The notes beneath the pieces were generated by a model. That model was not told where the DNA came from and did no database searches. It saw only the letters and a list, made by a program, of their open reading frames with translations. Shown here piece after piece: positions 1-5,966 of a DNA stretch of 13,215 bases (the first letter of the stretch is position 1; the number at the start of each line of letters is the position of its first letter). The translations under genes were made by a program, and so were the position numbers. The stretch covers positions 1-13,215 of the forward strand of contig DGEY01000061.1 of assembly GCA_002391385.1 (NCBI GenBank), read 5' to 3'. Source of the DNA: Firmicutes bacterium UBA3914 (GTDB taxonomy: Bacteria > Bacillota > Limnochordia > Darwinibacteriales > Darwinibacteriaceae).

Positions 1-63
1 AGCGAGGAACAGAAACCCTTCGTTGAGTCAGAGAGAAGACGAGCGAAAATCCGTTTCATTTAG
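1..63 (+). CDS. possible C-terminal tail of an upstream ORF (partial)
   Basis: Frame 1 is open from the window edge for 20 codons and stops at the TAG at 61-63. The translated tail is very hydrophilic, with acidic residues followed by an Arg/Lys-rich segment, and shows no recognisable motif. It is too short to assign a family. It could equally be chance, because frame 2 is also open from the edge, to 88. There is no clear terminator between it and the next promoter; only a weak 5-bp inverted repeat (80-84 with 90-94) without a T-run is present. Confidence 0.25.
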   Translation, partial: SEEQKPFVESERRRAKIRFI

Positions 64-103
64 AGTTGCATTTCTGCGTACCTGGTAGACAGGTTCCCGG
101 AGC

Positions 104-132
104 TTGACTGATTTGGCAATAAATGTGATAAT
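104..132 (+). promoter_or_regulatory. sigma-A-type promoter of the chemotaxis receptor gene, extended -10
   Basis: A -35 element TTGACT (104-109) is separated by 17 bp from a -10 element GATAAT (127-132). A TG dinucleotide one base upstream of the -10 (124-125) makes it an extended -10. The expected transcription start is near 139, giving a leader of about 40 nt. I see no sigma-D (flagellar, TAAA-N15-GCCGATAA) element, so this receptor appears to be on a housekeeping promoter. Confidence 0.75.
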
Positions 133-179
133 AACCGGGGTGAGCTGGTCTTTAGGGAACGATGCCAAACTAAGGGTGG

Positions 180-2036
180 GTGTATGCATTGAAACAAGGA
201 ATTGCACTACGTATCGCTGTTTTTGTGGGCGTTTTGGTGCTGGTGGTAAGCGCGGGGCTGGGCCTCATGGCGTACCTGCGGAGTTCAGCTGCGGTGATCA
301 AGCAGGTGGAGGCGGCCCTGATCATGCAGGCACAGGAGGCGGTGGAGTATCTGGAAACCAGGTTTCAGGTGGAACTAGCCGCGCTGGAAACCATCGCCGC
401 CAGACCCGAAGTGTCCAGCATGGGCTGGGCCATGCAGCGGGCCATCCTCCAAGCAGAGGCAGAACGCCTGGGGCTGTATACCGCCTTGGGTGTAGTTGAT
501 GCCCAAGGGCTGGCCCGGTTTACCGACGGTACCACAACCAATTTGGGTGAGGACGAGTTCATCAGGGGGGCCTTCGGCGGGAGCAGCGTTGTTTCCGATC
601 TTCTGGTTAGTGAAGTGGATGGCAGTCTGGTTTTGCTCTATGCTGTGCCCATCAGGGATAAAGGCGAGATTACCAGTGTCCTTTTGGGAGTGCGGGACGG
701 TCTAGCCCTCAGCGAGATCACCGACAGGCTGGGCTTTGGCGCCAGCGGTTGGGCTATGATCCTCGGTCCAGAAGGCACTTTGTTTGCCCACCCCAACCGG
801 GATTATGTCCTGGAGCAGAGGAATCTGTTTACCGATGGGGGTGAGCTTGGCGCGGCCGTGTTGGATTTGGGAGTGGGCAGCACCGGTGTGGTCCGCTATG
901 TGGAAGAGGGAACGGGGAGAATTGTTGGCTTTGCCCCGGCCAGTTCCACAGGCTGGATGATCGGTGTGGGGGCCCTGGAAGGGGATGTGCTGGGGGATGT
1001 GTACGCCCTGCGCACCTTCTTTATTGCGGCCTCAGCGGCTTTCCTGGTGGTGGGCGTCTTGGGGGCCCTACTGCTCGCCGGCCGCATCGCCAGGCCGCTC
1101 CAGGAAGTGCAGGCGGCCATTGAAGCGGCTGCCTCGGGAGATCTGAGGCGGCAGGCGCAGGTTCGCGCCCGAGATGAGATCGGCGCGGTGGGCCGGGCGG
1201 TGAACAGAACCATGGAGAGCATGAAAGAGATGCTCGGCGTGGTTTCCAGCTCAACGGCCAAGCTAGCCGACACCAGCGCCAAGCTCGCTTCCACCGCCCA
1301 GGAGGTCAGTGCTTCGGTGGAAGAGGTGGCCAGTATCACCAACGAGTTTTCCAGCACCCTGGATACCCTGAACAGCAATGCGCAGGCCATGAACGAGACC
1401 GTTCAGGAGGTTTCCAGCCAGGCTGCAGAGGGAACGGAGGCCGTTGCCCAGATTGTCCGCCAGATGCAGGCCCTCCGTGATCAGACCCAGAGTCTGGCCG
1501 GGGATGTGAACAGTTTAGGCGGGCTTTCTGGCCAGATCGGCAGCATCGTGCACGCCATCAGTGCCATCGCTGAGCAAACCCACCTTTTGGCCCTGAATGC
1601 GGCCATCGAGGCGGCCCGGGCCGGTGAACACGGGCGGGGCTTTGCCGTGGTTGCTGAAGAAGTACGCAAACTGGCGGAAGAGTCGGCCGCGGCTGCCAAG
1701 GACATCGAGGAGCTCGTTAGGGAAATCCAAAGCGGTATTGCCGCCACTGTGGACGCCATGGGGGCAGGCGCGCAGCAGGCGGAAACGGCTTTGCGCGATG
1801 TGCAGCGCAGCAGCGAGATCCTCACGGGCATCCTGGCCGCGGTGGGCCAGATCCAAAGGCAGGCGGAAGACTTCAGCGCGGGGCTACAGGAGATCAGCGG
1901 CGGCGGGCACGACATAGCCAGTGCCGCGGAGGAGCAGGCGGCCTCCATGCAGGAGGTGGCCAATGCCGCCCAGGACTTGATGGAAATGGCGGCTAGGTTA
2001 AACGGACTTATGGGGCAGTTCCAACTCGGGGGCTGA
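180..2036 (+). CDS. methyl-accepting chemotaxis protein (dCache-HAMP-MCP signal)
   Basis: This is a membrane chemoreceptor that senses an extracellular ligand and controls the CheA/CheW kinase complex. Residues 8-31 form TM1. About 33-275 form an extracellular double-Cache-like sensor with a conserved patch DAQGLARFTDG (107-117). TM2 is 278-300, HAMP about 301-353, and a long helical signalling domain 360-610. The hairpin tip is unmistakable at 463-501 (IAEQT, LALNAAIEAARAGE, GRGFAVVAEEVRKLAEES). Glutamate/glutamine-rich stretches at 372-385 and 583-600 are candidate methylation regions. The C terminus lacks an NWETF-type CheR tether. The Asn usually found after IAEQT is His468. The GTG at 180 sits very close to the purine stretch AAGGGTGG (172-179), so TTG at 189, giving an N terminus MKQGIAL, is a possible alternative start. 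The ligand cannot be told: I do not see the amino-acid-binding Cache motif. No che genes are adjacent. Confidence 0.95.
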   Translation: MYALKQGIALRIAVFVGVLVLVVSAGLGLMAYLRSSAAVIKQVEAALIMQAQEAVEYLETRFQVELAALETIAARPEVSSMGWAMQRAILQAEAERLGLYTALGVVDAQGLARFTDGTTTNLGEDEFIRGAFGGSSVVSDLLVSEVDGSLVLLYAVPIRDKGEITSVLLGVRDGLALSEITDRLGFGASGWAMILGPEGTLFAHPNRDYVLEQRNLFTDGGELGAAVLDLGVGSTGVVRYVEEGTGRIVGFAPASSTGWMIGVGALEGDVLGDVYALRTFFIAASAAFLVVGVLGALLLAGRIARPLQEVQAAIEAAASGDLRRQAQVRARDEIGAVGRAVNRTMESMKEMLGVVSSSTAKLADTSAKLASTAQEVSASVEEVASITNEFSSTLDTLNSNAQAMNETVQEVSSQAAEGTEAVAQIVRQMQALRDQTQSLAGDVNSLGGLSGQIGSIVHAISAIAEQTHLLALNAAIEAARAGEHGRGFAVVAEEVRKLAEESAAAAKDIEELVREIQSGIAATVDAMGAGAQQAETALRDVQRSSEILTGILAAVGQIQRQAEDFSAGLQEISGGGHDIASAAEEQAASMQEVANAAQDLMEMAARLNGLMGQFQLGG

Positions 2037-2054
2037 GGCGTTTTGACAACGCCT
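2036..2054 (+). repeat. 19-bp palindrome centred on the -35 of the antiporter promoter
   Basis: Perfect 7-bp arms AGGCGTT (2036-2042) and AACGCCT (2048-2054) flank a 5-nt centre TTGAC. The left arm begins on the last base of the chemoreceptor stop codon, and the centre plus the next base is the -35 hexamer TTGACA of the following promoter. The hairpin is followed by TCGCCCTTG, not a T-run, so it is a poor intrinsic terminator. An operator for a repressor that occludes the -35 is the more attractive reading. A weak terminator for the upstream gene remains possible. Confidence 0.5.
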
Positions 2055-2072
2055 TCGCCCTTGTGCTATATT
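2043..2072 (+). promoter_or_regulatory. strong sigma-A-type promoter of the antiporter/PII-like unit, extended -10
   Basis: A consensus -35 TTGACA (2043-2048) is followed by an 18-bp spacer and -10 TATATT (2067-2072). TG at 2064-2065 provides an extended -10. Transcription would begin about 2078-2080, which is at the first base of the Shine-Dalgarno GGGAGG (2079-2084), so the leader would be only about 13 nt. The -35 lies in the centre of a perfect inverted repeat (2036-2054). Confidence 0.75.
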
Positions 2073-2091
2073 TGGATCGGGAGGCGAGGCT

Positions 2092-3285
2092 GTGGTTCTG
2101 CTCTTCAAGGCGGCAATTCTCACTTTAGCAGGCTGTTTAGCCGGTAAGCTTGCCAAATCCGCGGGGGTATCCAAACTGTTTGGCTACCTTTTGGCCGGCC
2201 TGATCCTCGGCCCTTCGCTTTTCAGCCTCATCTCCGGCGCAGAACTTGCTGCCCTGTTTATTGCCGGGGAAGTGGTTTTAGCTGTGGTTGCCTTTAAGAT
2301 CGGCAGTGAATTGGTCTTTAAAGATCTGCAAGGAGTGGACAGGTCCTTTTTGGCCATCACCTTAGGGGAGGTGGCCGGGACCGTTTTTGCTGTCTTTGGC
2401 CTCCTTTACTTCCTGTTGAGGCAGGACCTCACCTTCAGCCTGATCATGGCTACGGCTGCCGTTGGCTCCGCCCCCACCGCCGCGCTCATGGTGATGCGCC
2501 AGTATCGCGCCCGGGGTGCGGTGGCCAGCACGCTCCTGCCCGTTGCGGCCGTCAACGGGGTGCTGGGGGTAGTCCTTTTCGCCCTGGTCCTATCCCTGGC
2601 CCGGGCCCATGGGGCTGTCCAGGGAGGGGGCTCTGGATGGCAGCTGGTGAGCACACCCCTGCTGGAACTGGGCGGAAGTGTGATCCTGGGAGGAGTTTTG
2701 GGTGTCATTTTCGCCTTCCTGGCAAAGAAGGCGGGGGATACGGACGAGCTTTTGATTATGAGCCTGGCGATGATTCTGGTGGCAGCGGGGGGAGCCTACC
2801 TTTTGGGCCTCTCGCCCCTGGTGGCCAACATCGTGCTCGGTTTGATGCTGGCCAATCTGGGCAGCGGCGCTCCCCGGGTGTTTTTCTGCCTAAACAGCTT
2901 TACCCCACCCATTTACCTGCTCTTTTTCACCTTGGTGGGGGCCAGTTTGCAGCTGGCGGGCCTGCTGCCCCTGTTGGCCTTGGGCGCAGCGTATATCCTC
3001 GCCAGGGCCGCCGGGAAGCTTCTGGGCACTTGGGTTGGCGCCTGGGCTGCGCAGGCGGAACCTAAGGTGCAGAAATACCTGGGGGTTTTACTTCTGCCCC
3101 AGGGTGGTGTGTCGTTGGCTCTGGCCGCCTTGCTGCACAGGTATTTTCCCCAATACAGCGGGACCTTTACAGTGATCATGGTGCTGAGCGTGCTCCTTTT
3201 GGAAGCCCTGGGTCCCAGGCTCGCCAGGGCAGCCTTCGCCAGGGCGGAAGAGGTCACTGGTTTGGGACGACAATTGATTGGCTAG
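2092..3285 (+). CDS. CPA2-fold cation/proton antiporter-like membrane protein
   Basis: This is a membrane transporter of the Kef/NapA-type CPA2 fold, about 12 helices, ending shortly after the last helix with no RCK/TrkA-N domain. Family hallmarks visible are the N-terminal GYLLAGLILGP (31-41), the core region around 120-165, the FFTLVGASL segment (278-286), the Arg-containing RAAGKLLGT segment (305-313) and LLPQGGVSLALA (334-345). At the core-helix site where CPA2 antiporters carry the ion-binding Asp-Asp pair followed by a hydrophobic pair and Gly, this protein reads Asn155-Gly156 (AAVNGVLG, 152-159). It therefore lacks the usual aspartates, and conventional Na+ or K+/H+ exchange is uncertain. 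The GTG start has a good Shine-Dalgarno GGGAGG at 2079-2084, spacing 7. The gene lies 12 bp from the PII-like gene and shares its promoter and terminator. The fold is fairly certain; the transported species is not known. Confidence 0.85.
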   Translation: MVLLFKAAILTLAGCLAGKLAKSAGVSKLFGYLLAGLILGPSLFSLISGAELAALFIAGEVVLAVVAFKIGSELVFKDLQGVDRSFLAITLGEVAGTVFAVFGLLYFLLRQDLTFSLIMATAAVGSAPTAALMVMRQYRARGAVASTLLPVAAVNGVLGVVLFALVLSLARAHGAVQGGGSGWQLVSTPLLELGGSVILGGVLGVIFAFLAKKAGDTDELLIMSLAMILVAAGGAYLLGLSPLVANIVLGLMLANLGSGAPRVFFCLNSFTPPIYLLFFTLVGASLQLAGLLPLLALGAAYILARAAGKLLGTWVGAWAAQAEPKVQKYLGVLLLPQGGVSLALAALLHRYFPQYSGTFTVIMVLSVLLLEALGPRLARAAFARAEEVTGLGRQLIG

Positions 3286-3297
3286 AGGAGGACGGCT

Positions 3298-3645
3298 ATG
3301 TATGCCTTGTTCTTGGTTTTGAACGATACTGATTACCTGGATGAGATCTTAGCCCGTTTTGTGGATGTGGGAGTGCAGGGTGCAACCATTTTGGACAGTC
3401 AAGGTATGGCCAGCGCCCTGGTGAGCAGCCGGGGCAGGGACTATCCCCTCTTTGGTTCCCTCAAGGCACTCCTGGAAGGAGCAAGGCCGTACAACAAAAC
3501 CATCTTCACCGTGCTGGACAGCGAGGAGCTCGTGGAAAGGACTGTGGAAGCGGTCAGGGATGTACTGGGGGATGCGGATCACCCCAGTGTGGGCTTTATG
3601 TTCTCCCTACCCATCGGTCAGGTGTATGAGCTGAAAAGAGGGTAA
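3298..3645 (+). CDS. PII-like small signalling protein, probable transporter partner
   Basis: This 115-residue protein has the length and layout of a PII-like ferredoxin-fold trimer subunit: a beta strand at 2-8, a helix at 12-23, a strand around 26-33, a variable loop (36-66), a strand at 68-74, a helix about 77-91 and a final strand FMFSLPIGQVYELKR (100-114). It lacks the Tyr-containing T-loop used for uridylylation in GlnB/GlnK and shows no obvious GlnB-type ATP-binding B-loop. It is therefore not a classical nitrogen PII. PII-like relatives such as SbtB, CutA and the c-di-AMP-binding PstA bind varied ligands, and SbtB controls a transporter. Its start has an ideal AGGAGG (3286-3291), spacing 6. 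Its position directly after the antiporter-like gene, 12 bp away, and before the terminator argues that it senses a ligand and gates that transporter. The ligand is unknown. Confidence 0.75.
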   Translation: MYALFLVLNDTDYLDEILARFVDVGVQGATILDSQGMASALVSSRGRDYPLFGSLKALLEGARPYNKTIFTVLDSEELVERTVEAVRDVLGDADHPSVGFMFSLPIGQVYELKRG

Positions 3646-3651
3646 GCCATG

Positions 3652-3682
3652 TCCCCACTGGGTTCTTGCAGTGGGGATTTTC
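3652..3682 (+). terminator. Rho-independent terminator after the PII-like gene
   Basis: A 9-bp stem is formed by TCCCCACTG (3652-3660) and CAGTGGGGA (3669-3677) with an 8-nt loop. It is followed by TTTTCCTT (3678-3685). It lies 6 nt after the PII-like stop codon and closes the two-gene transcription unit before the Crp/Fnr gene. Confidence 0.88.
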
Positions 3683-3746
3683 CTTGTCGTTCTTGGATCA
3701 TTCAGCGGCGAATAAATTGGGGTGGGAGAACCTTCGGCGCAGGAAT

Positions 3747-3760
3747 CTGCCCCAGGGCAG
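3747..3760 (+). repeat. short perfect inverted repeat upstream of the Crp/Fnr gene
   Basis: CTGCCC (3747-3752) and GGGCAG (3755-3760) form a 14-bp palindrome with a 2-bp centre, about 35 bp before the regulator's start. It does not resemble the CRP (TGTGA) or FNR (TTGAT) half-sites expected for this family. It may be an operator for another regulator or an mRNA hairpin. No convincing -35/-10 pair is visible in the 3690-3790 gap around it. Confidence 0.35.
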
Positions 3761-3794
3761 TTGAAGTGATTTCCCAAAGGACGGGGGTGGAGAT

Positions 3795-4481
3795 GTGAAG
3801 TGTTACTGCCATGGACAAACGGCCACCTGCATTGACCGGGTGCCCATTTTCCAGCATCTTACCGCCGGGGAAAAGCAGGAAGTGGCTCAGATCACCCGGC
3901 AGAAAAGCCTAGCCAAGGGCGAACTGCTTTATGGCATGGGTGATCAGGTGCACAGCCTGTTTGTCATCCATTCCGGTTTGGTGAAGCTTTACCGCCTCAG
4001 CGCTGCAGGCAAAGAACAGATCCTGCGGGTCATGGAACCCGGTGATTTCCTTGGGGAGCTGGCCTTGTTTACCTCTTCCCCCATGCAGCATTACGCCGAG
4101 GCCTTGGAAGAGTGTACCATGTGCGTGATGGAAGCCAGCCGCCTGCGGGAGCTGATGGCCAAGTATCCCAGCATCGCCTTTAAGGTCCTGGAAGAGCTGA
4201 GCCAGCGCCTGGAGCAGACGGAACAGCTCCTGGAAGAGATCAGCCTGCATTCGGTGGAAAGGCGCCTGGCCCAGGCGCTTTTGGATCTCAGCGCCGGGAG
4301 CAGCGAGATTGAGCTGGCCCTAAGCAAGAAGGATCTGGCCTCCCAGATGGGCATGACCAGCGAAACCTTGAGCCGCAAGCTCTCCTCCTTTGAGGCCCAG
4401 GGTTTGATCGAGCAGGTGGGCCAGCGAAGAATTATCATCAGGGATCGGCGGGGTTTGGAAGGGGTCCTGGAACGTGGCTGA
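3795..4481 (+). CDS. Crp/Fnr-family transcriptional regulator with N-terminal Cys cluster
   Basis: This is a DNA-binding regulator with an N-terminal cyclic-nucleotide-binding-type beta barrel (about 15-125, including EPGDFLGELALF at 81-92), a long dimerisation helix (about 126-160) and a C-terminal winged helix (about 175-220). The recognition helix carries S-E190-T-L-S193-R194, the E-x-x-S-R pattern that in FNR reads TTGAT half-sites rather than the CRP type. Cysteines at 3, 5 and 12, with His6 between them, plus C107 and C110, could ligate an iron-sulfur cluster or act as a redox or metal sensor. The spacing differs from E. coli FNR (Cys20, 23, 29 and 122). The only sensible start is the GTG at 3795, since the overlapping ATG is followed at once by a stop. 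Its end overlaps the next gene by 8 bp, so the two are probably translationally coupled. The effector is not identifiable. Confidence 0.9.
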   Translation: MKCYCHGQTATCIDRVPIFQHLTAGEKQEVAQITRQKSLAKGELLYGMGDQVHSLFVIHSGLVKLYRLSAAGKEQILRVMEPGDFLGELALFTSSPMQHYAEALEECTMCVMEASRLRELMAKYPSIAFKVLEELSQRLEQTEQLLEEISLHSVERRLAQALLDLSAGSSEIELALSKKDLASQMGMTSETLSRKLSSFEAQGLIEQVGQRRIIIRDRRGLEGVLERG

Positions 4482-5280
4482 GCAAAGAGGGTTTTGGTAC
4501 TGCTTGGGGAGCGGTTTTGTCCTGGGCCTGGCCATGATCGTGCCCGGAGTGAGCGGCGGCGTTCTGGCCATGGCCTTGGGGCTCTACGAACCGATGGTGG
4601 CGGCCATCGCCAAGCCCTGGGAGAACTGGCGGGGGCATCTCAAGTTCTTTCTGCCCCTGGGACTGGGGGCAGGGGTCTGTGTGCTTTTGTTCAGCAGGAT
4701 CCTGGAGTTTTTCTTTGCCCACTATCCCCGACCCACCCTGTATTTTTTCATCGGCCTGGTCTTGGCGGGCCTACCTGCGGTTTACCGCGCCGCCAATGCC
4801 CAAGGTTTCGGGTTTTCCCATGGCCTGAGCTTTGCCGCTGCAGTGCTGTTGCCCCTGGCGGTGAGCTGGCTGCCCGCGGCGGAAGGGTCCGCTTGGGCGC
4901 GGCTGGGCCTTTGGGGACATGTGCTTAAGGGGGGCATCGTCGGGGCGGGGCTTGTGATCCCGGGTCTCAGCGTCTCCATGCTGCTGCTGGCTTTAGGGGT
5001 CTATCGGGAGCTCTTGGGGGCAGTGGCCCAGCTGGACTTGGGCATATTGCTGCCCGCGGCCGTGGGGTTTGTGCCCGGTTTGCTGTTGGCTGCCAAGGGG
5101 ATGAACTGGCTGCTGGGGAAGGGGTTCGGCCAGGTTTACTATGCCATCCTGGGACTGATGCTCGGTTCTTTGGCCGCCGCCTTTCCCGGCTTCCCCCGCT
5201 GGGGGCTGGAGTGGCTGCTCTGCCTGGTGCTCTTTGGCGCAGGCGCGCTTATTGCCTCCTTTTTCCATCGCAACAACTAG
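4474..5280 (+). CDS. DUF368 family membrane protein (PopT-type undecaprenyl phosphate translocase)
   Basis: This is a polytopic membrane protein of the DUF368 family. Members named PopT have been implicated in returning undecaprenyl phosphate from the outer to the inner leaflet for reuse in peptidoglycan and glycan synthesis. The family signature is clear at residues 21-39 (MIVPGVSGGV then LAMALGLYE). A second, diverged copy of the same pattern occurs at 161-178 (VIPGLSVSML then LLALGVYR), consistent with two internally related halves. Several hydrophobic helices fill the rest, and the length of 268 residues is typical. The second copy reads S-V-S-M where I expect S-G-S-F in the family. The GTG start lies inside the end of the Crp/Fnr gene, with the purine run GGAAGGGG upstream at 4458-4465. 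The coupling suggests the regulator controls this gene. The family call is firm; the substrate is inferred from other members. Confidence 0.88.
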   Translation: MAEQRGFWYCLGSGFVLGLAMIVPGVSGGVLAMALGLYEPMVAAIAKPWENWRGHLKFFLPLGLGAGVCVLLFSRILEFFFAHYPRPTLYFFIGLVLAGLPAVYRAANAQGFGFSHGLSFAAAVLLPLAVSWLPAAEGSAWARLGLWGHVLKGGIVGAGLVIPGLSVSMLLLALGVYRELLGAVAQLDLGILLPAAVGFVPGLLLAAKGMNWLLGKGFGQVYYAILGLMLGSLAAAFPGFPRWGLEWLLCLVLFGAGALIASFFHRNN

Positions 5281-5283
5281 GGT

Positions 5284-5289
5284 AAGGGG
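5284..5289 (+). promoter_or_regulatory. Shine-Dalgarno deciding the acyltransferase start
   Basis: AAGGGG at 5284-5289 abuts and overlaps an upstream in-frame GTG (5289), which it cannot serve. It is 8 nt before the next in-frame GTG (5298). The start at 5298 is therefore preferred. Confidence 0.6.
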
Positions 5290-5297
5290 TGTTCCAT

Positions 5298-5966
5298 GTG
5301 CTTGACTTGAAACTAGAGGAGTTTTTCAGTCTGGAGGGCTGTCCCGTAGCGGATCTGTTTGCCGGTGTCCAGTACCCCTGGGAAGTGCTCCCCCGCATCG
5401 CCGAACTCCTGGAGAAGCTGGTGGAGGAGAAGCGCTCCGCCTACCGGCAGATCGCCCCCGGCGTGTGGGTGGGGGAAGGGACCACGGTCGCGGATACCGC
5501 CCGTTTCCACGGACCTGCGGTTTTCGGCAGAAACTGCGAGATTAGGCCCAATGCCTTTGTGCGGGGTAACGTGATCGCGGGGGATGGCGTTGTCTTGGGC
5601 AACGCCAGCGAAGTGAAGCAGGCCATTTTGTTTTCCCAGGTCCAGCTGCCCCACTTTAACTACGTGGGCGATTCCATCTTAGGCCGCGGCGCCCACCTGG
5701 GCGCGGGCGCGATCATCTCCAACTTCAAGTCCACCAAAGAGCCTGTGAAGGTAAAAGTGGGGGATACCGTGGTGGAGACGGGCCTGCGCAAGTTCGGCGC
5801 CATTGTGGGCGATGGGGTGGAAGTGGGCTGTAACGCGGTGCTAAACCCCGGCACCCTGGTGGGAGCGGGCAGCCTCATCTATCCCGTGACTTCGGTGCGG
5901 GGCTTCATCCCCAGCGGTATGATTTACAAAGGCGGGAAGGAGCTGGTCCCTTACAGAGCTAAGTAG
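5298..5966 (+). CDS. left-handed beta-helix acyltransferase, GlmU C-domain-like
   Basis: This 222-residue protein has a short helical N terminus (1-50) followed by hexapeptide repeats (about 52-200) that form a left-handed parallel beta-helix. It resembles the acetyltransferase half of GlmU. The segment LPHFNYVGDSILG (117-129) aligns with the GlmU catalytic region, placing His119 at catalytic His363 and Tyr122 at Tyr366, and Asn142 falls near the GlmU CNYDG asparagine. There is no N-terminal nucleotidyltransferase domain (no GxGTRM motif), so it is not a full GlmU. Acetyl or acyl transfer to an amino-sugar phosphate or nucleotide sugar is the best guess; the exact substrate is unknown. An in-frame GTG at 5289 would add 3 residues but lacks a usable ribosome binding site. 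The gene follows the DUF368 gene closely (17 bp) and overlaps the convergent kinase gene by 8 bp. Confidence 0.82.
   Translation: MLDLKLEEFFSLEGCPVADLFAGVQYPWEVLPRIAELLEKLVEEKRSAYRQIAPGVWVGEGTTVADTARFHGPAVFGRNCEIRPNAFVRGNVIAGDGVVLGNASEVKQAILFSQVQLPHFNYVGDSILGRGAHLGAGAIISNFKSTKEPVKVKVGDTVVETGLRKFGAIVGDGVEVGCNAVLNPGTLVGAGSLIYPVTSVRGFIPSGMIYKGGKELVPYRAK

Noticed and set aside
80..94. Inverted repeat ACCTG-GTAGA-CAGGT before the first promoter as a terminator
   Set aside because: Only 5 bp of stem and no T-run; likely chance.
139..179. Riboswitch in the leader of the chemoreceptor gene
   Set aside because: The leader is only about 40 nt, too short for a c-di-GMP aptamer, and shows none of the conserved GEMM bases.
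896..1390. 164-codon minus-strand frame inside the chemoreceptor gene
   Set aside because: Ser/Ala-rich shadow of the helical MCP coding sequence with no independent evidence.
3271..3281. TTGAT at the end of the antiporter gene as an FNR half-site
   Set aside because: No matching ATCAA half at the required spacing, and it lies inside coding sequence.
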